Shown here: positions 5,820 to 8,328 of the stretch, in pieces
Numbering within the stretch: the first letter of the stretch is position 1
Layout of the letters: each line of letters begins with the position of its first letter
NCBI GenBank assembly: GCA_025965815.1
Contig: JAOPWF010000408.1
Coordinates: 1 to 8,328 of the forward strand
Reading direction: 5' to 3'
DNA from: Mycobacterium sp.
GTDB taxonomy: Bacteria > Actinomycetota > Actinomycetes > Mycobacteriales > Mycobacteriaceae
Length of the DNA stretch: 8,328 nucleotides
Notes under the pieces: generated by a model
Seen by the model: the letters and a program-made list of their open reading frames with translations, nothing else
What the model was told of the DNA's origin: nothing
The model's database searches: none
Program-made: the position numbers and the translations under genes

Positions 5820-7442
5820 TCAGGCGGGTCCGGAGGCGGCGGGTGCCGCGGGCTCGTCGGACCGTTCGTGTGCGTCCTCCATGACGGTCCGACCGATCTC
5901 GGCGTAGGTTTCCGGCTTGGCGAACCGCAGCCACAGCGCGTAGGCCAGCCCGATGACGAACACCGCCAGGATCATGTACGGGCCGACCTTGAACACGTGC
6001 GAGTTGGCGGCCAGGCCCGCGGCGAACGCGCGGTTGTCCCACAGTGTCCACACCACGTAGAGCATCGCGATGCCGCCGATCGCCGGGCAGATCAGCGTGG
6101 TGATCACGTTGCCCTGGTGCGTCTTTCGCACCCAGAAGTACCAGATCACCGCTGCCGAGCAGATGGCCTGCACCAGCAGGATCGCCGCGGTGCCGATCAA
6201 CGCCAGCAGGCCGTAGATGTTGGTGTAGGGCACCAGCGACGGCGTGTCCACCGGGTTTCCGTTGGTGTCCGGTACCTGCACCGCGGTGAAGCCGGCGAAC
6301 AGCAGCACTATCACCAGCGTGATGATGGCCTGCAGCGCGGACGCGATATACGGCGAGCCGTGTTGGGGATGGGCGGCGCCGACGGTCTTCTTCGCCTTGT
6401 CCGACGGAATCTCGCGGGCCAGCGCGAACAGGTAGCGCGATGCCGCGTTGTGGAAAGCCAGCGCGCAGGCGAACGAGCCGATGACCAGCAGGACCTTGTA
6501 GACATCGAGCAGGACGCTGCCCAGGTTGGCGTTGACCAGGTTGAAGAACAGATCCAGCGGTGACGCGCTGATCGAGGCTTCGACCGACGTCTTGGCGCCG
6601 TTGCCGGCCAGCACCATCGCCGAGATGAAGGTGTAGAACAGGCCCAGCCCGATCACCGCGATCAGGGTGGCCAGGGGAATGATTTTCTTCGGGTTGCGCG
6701 ACTCTTCGCCGTAGACCGCGGTGGTCTCGAAGCCCACCCACGACCAGAACGCGAAGAAGAGGCCGATCGCCATCGAACCGGCCGCCGCGGCGGTGCCGAA
6801 CGCGCCCGCGGGCAGGCTCTGGAACGCGTTGTTCAGCAGCACCGTCTGGTTCAGCATGAAGCCGTCCGGGCCGCCGCCCTTGAAGATCACGGTGGCGGCC
6901 AGGGCGAGCAGGATCAGCACTTCGGCGGTCAGGGTGACGCCGAGGATCGCCGCGGTCAGGCTGATGTGGAAGTGGCACAGCGCGGCGATGATGACGATCG
7001 CGCCGATCGCGAACAACAGCCACGGCACGTTGACGCCGAAGATGGTGTTGACCGCGTCGTTGGCGAAATACGCGCAGCCGCCGATCAGCGAACCTTCGAA
7101 GACCACGTAGGCAAACGTCGCCAGCATGCCGGCGGCCATGCCCCAGACTTGGCCCAGGCCATGGGAGATGAAGCCGTAGAACGCGCCGGTCGTGGTGATG
7201 TACCGGGCCATCGCCACATACCCGAGCGCGAACAACGTCAGCGCGATGGTGGCGAACAGGAACCCGGCGGGAGCACCGAGGCCGTTGCCGAAGCCCACCG
7301 CGATCGGCACGTTGCCGGTCATCGCCGTGATCGGGGCGGCGTTGGCGACGGCCATGAAGATGACCGCGACGATGCCGATGGCGCCCTTTTTCAGACCTGC
7401 GGGGCCGGCGGGAGTATCGACGGCTGCGGATTCAGTGGTCAC
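5820..7442 (-). CDS. APC-family amino acid/amine permease
   Basis: This is a 540-residue integral membrane protein with about 12 hydrophobic helices, the usual size and layout of the amino acid-polyamine-organocation superfamily. The first helix carries GIVAVIFMAVANAAPITAM, the region that in this fold unwinds to bind substrate. FWSWVGFETT (232-241) followed by GEESRNPKK (245-253) is the typical signature in the middle of APC transporters. Such proteins import amino acids or amines with protons across the cytoplasmic membrane. GTG 7442 is chosen because AGGAGG lies 7 nt upstream and the protein then starts MTTESAAVDT, a short polar tail before helix 1. The open frame continues upstream to 7739, but that part overlaps the monooxygenase gene and is not membrane-like. 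It follows the monooxygenase by 124 nt on the same strand, so probably imports its substrate or a related compound. The substrate cannot be read from sequence. Confidence 0.9.
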   Translation of the reverse strand: MTTESAAVDTPAGPAGLKKGAIGIVAVIFMAVANAAPITAMTGNVPIAVGFGNGLGAPAGFLFATIALTLFALGYVAMARYITTTGAFYGFISHGLGQVWGMAAGMLATFAYVVFEGSLIGGCAYFANDAVNTIFGVNVPWLLFAIGAIVIIAALCHFHISLTAAILGVTLTAEVLILLALAATVIFKGGGPDGFMLNQTVLLNNAFQSLPAGAFGTAAAAGSMAIGLFFAFWSWVGFETTAVYGEESRNPKKIIPLATLIAVIGLGLFYTFISAMVLAGNGAKTSVEASISASPLDLFFNLVNANLGSVLLDVYKVLLVIGSFACALAFHNAASRYLFALAREIPSDKAKKTVGAAHPQHGSPYIASALQAIITLVIVLLFAGFTAVQVPDTNGNPVDTPSLVPYTNIYGLLALIGTAAILLVQAICSAAVIWYFWVRKTHQGNVITTLICPAIGGIAMLYVVWTLWDNRAFAAGLAANSHVFKVGPYMILAVFVIGLAYALWLRFAKPETYAEIGRTVMEDAHERSDEPAAPAASGPA

Positions 7443-7449
7443 CGGGGAG

Positions 7450-7455
7450 CCTCCT
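7450..7455 (-). promoter_or_regulatory. Ribosome binding site of the permease
   Basis: AGGAGG on the minus strand, 7 nt before GTG 7442, is a near-perfect Shine-Dalgarno. It settles the start and excludes the longer upstream open frame. Confidence 0.8.
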
Positions 7456-7550
7456 GATTCGGATCGGAGTGCTGAATGGCCCGCGACGTTGCAGTTCCGC
7501 AGTGAGCGTCGCACTCCGGCGTCAACTCGACAACCGGAGCGGCGATATTT

Positions 7551-7564
7551 CTGCCGATCGGCAG
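7551..7564. promoter_or_regulatory. 14-bp perfect palindrome between monooxygenase and permease genes
   Basis: CTGCCGATCGGCAG is a perfect two-fold palindrome, placed 2 nt past the monooxygenase stop and about 110 nt before the permease start. Such a site could bind a dimeric repressor, but no regulator gene is present here to match. A second inverted repeat, CTCCGG (7514-7519) with CCGGAG (7534-7539), lies closer to the permease. Function is inferred only. Confidence 0.3.
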
Positions 7565-7566
7565 GT

Positions 7567-8328
7567 TTACCGCCCGCCTGCCGGTTGCGCGGCCCGCGAC
7601 GCCGATGAAGACGGCAGCGTGGACGGCCGATCGATGATCGTCGAGTTCGGTCCGCCGACCCGGTAGGTAGCGCCCCGATGTTCCTCGGACAGCCGGTCAC
7701 CGCGGCCGAGCAGCTTGTTGCGCAGGCTGCCCGGGGCATACGCCGACTGGTAGGCGCCGCGAGCGGTCAGCAACGGGACCACGTAGTCGATGAAGTCGGC
7801 GAACGAGCCGGGCGTGACCGCGTAGGCCAGGTTGAAGCCGTCGACGTCGGTTTCCGCCACCCATTCCTGCAGGGTGTCGGCGACATGCACGCCGGATCCG
7901 ACGATCCGTGGCCCCATGCCGCCGACCTCGCCCCACTCGGCGATATCGCGCACGGCCCACTCTCGGCCGTCCTCGGACGCGGACTGAAACGCCTTCACGG
8001 CCGACAGGATGGCGTTGGAGTCGACGTTGCCGATTGGCTCGTCCAGCCCGTAGCGGGCCAGGTCGATGCCCATCCATCCCGACATGAACACCAGCGCGCC
8101 CTCGGGGTCGCCGTAGGACAGGTACTCGGCGTGCTTGGCGTGTGCGGCCTCGTCGTCCTCAGCGGTAACGATGGTGGTCAGGTTGAAGATCTTCGCGGAG
8201 TACGGGTCGCGCCCGGCCAGCTCCAGCTCCCGGCGGATAGTTGAAACCGTTTGGCGCAGAATCGCCTTGGTCGGCGCCGCGGTGAAGATGGCCTCCGCGT
8301 TCTCGGCAGCGAAGCGGACGCCACGCGG
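7567..8328 (-). CDS. Flavin-dependent monooxygenase, NtaA/SnaA/DszA type (5' end outside window)
   Basis: The minus-strand frame is open from the right edge to the stop at 7569-7567, giving the last 253 residues of a protein expected to have about 430-460. Recognisable text includes FAAENAEAIFTAAPT near the start, AGRDPYSAKIFNLTTIVTAE, EYLSYGDPEGALVFMSGWMG and, near the end, GFNLAYAVTPGSFADFIDYV and LRNKLLGRGDRLSEEH. These are hallmarks of the bacterial-luciferase-like (LLM) monooxygenases acting on nitrilotriacetate, sulfones or related compounds using FMNH2 from a separate reductase. The enzyme would oxidise a C-N or C-S bond in the cytoplasm; the substrate cannot be told. A flavin reductase gene is not in the window. 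The APC permease lies 124 nt downstream on the same strand, suggesting one transport and degradation unit. An in-frame ATG at 8091 exists, but homology clearly continues upstream of it, so it is internal. Confidence 0.88.
   Translation of the reverse strand, partial: PRGVRFAAENAEAIFTAAPTKAILRQTVSTIRRELELAGRDPYSAKIFNLTTIVTAEDDEAAHAKHAEYLSYGDPEGALVFMSGWMGIDLARYGLDEPIGNVDSNAILSAVKAFQSASEDGREWAVRDIAEWGEVGGMGPRIVGSGVHVADTLQEWVAETDVDGFNLAYAVTPGSFADFIDYVVPLLTARGAYQSAYAPGSLRNKLLGRGDRLSEEHRGATYRVGGPNSTIIDRPSTLPSSSASRAAQPAGGR

Noticed and set aside
5604..6563. Plus-strand open frame of 319 codons opposite the permease
   Set aside because: It is antisense to a well-supported gene, has the Arg/Gln/His-rich composition of a GC-rich shadow frame and no recognisable domain.
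5437..7023. Long minus-strand open frame (528 codons) overlapping the permease gene
   Set aside because: It overlaps the permease in another frame on the same strand, is Arg/Gly/Asp-rich in the manner of GC-rich out-of-frame text, and shows no recognisable domain. The permease frame has clear membrane helices and a good ribosome binding site.
7678..8244. Plus-strand open frame opposite the monooxygenase
   Set aside because: It has no recognisable domain and lies entirely antisense to a clear LLM-family reading frame.

Overview
The window looks like chromosomal DNA of a GC-rich mycobacterium, probably a non-tuberculous species. The evidence is two receptor-type Ser/Thr kinases of the mycobacterial PknE/PknF style, a relic of a PstP-type phosphatase ectodomain, and a relic of a PknH-type sensor domain. 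All assignments come from reading the translations by eye; no database was searched.

Left part (1-4869): two paralogous membrane Ser/Thr kinases lie in tandem on the + strand. The first enters from the left edge and only the end of its kinase domain, its membrane segment and its outer domain are present. The second is complete. Both outer domains are built from two related halves of about 120 residues, each with four cysteines and each ending in RTGD. The 1.5 kb between them (1385-2913) is a graveyard. It holds an IS630-family transposase 5' fragment (nonsense codon, frameshift, missing catalytic half). Abutting it on the opposite strand are frameshifted remains of a PstP-like membrane and extracellular tail that runs into a PknH_C-like sensor domain.

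Middle part (4870-5819): no intact gene. On the minus strand lie a nearly full-length but multiply frameshifted phage terminase small subunit (P27 family) and the first part of a glyoxalase/VOC-fold protein. Hairpins mark the ends of the second kinase gene and of the permease gene.

Right part (5820-8328): a minus-strand pair, probably one transcription unit. It comprises a flavin-dependent monooxygenase of the NtaA/SnaA/DszA group (5' end outside the window) followed after 124 nt by an APC-family amino-acid/amine permease. Together they suggest uptake and oxidative breakdown of a small nitrogen- or sulfur-containing compound; the substrate cannot be read from sequence.

No tRNA, rRNA, CRISPR array or riboswitch was seen. 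The most unusual points are the duplicated Cys-rich sensor architecture of the kinases, the phosphatase-tail/sensor relic between the two kinases, and the orphan phage terminase pseudogene.
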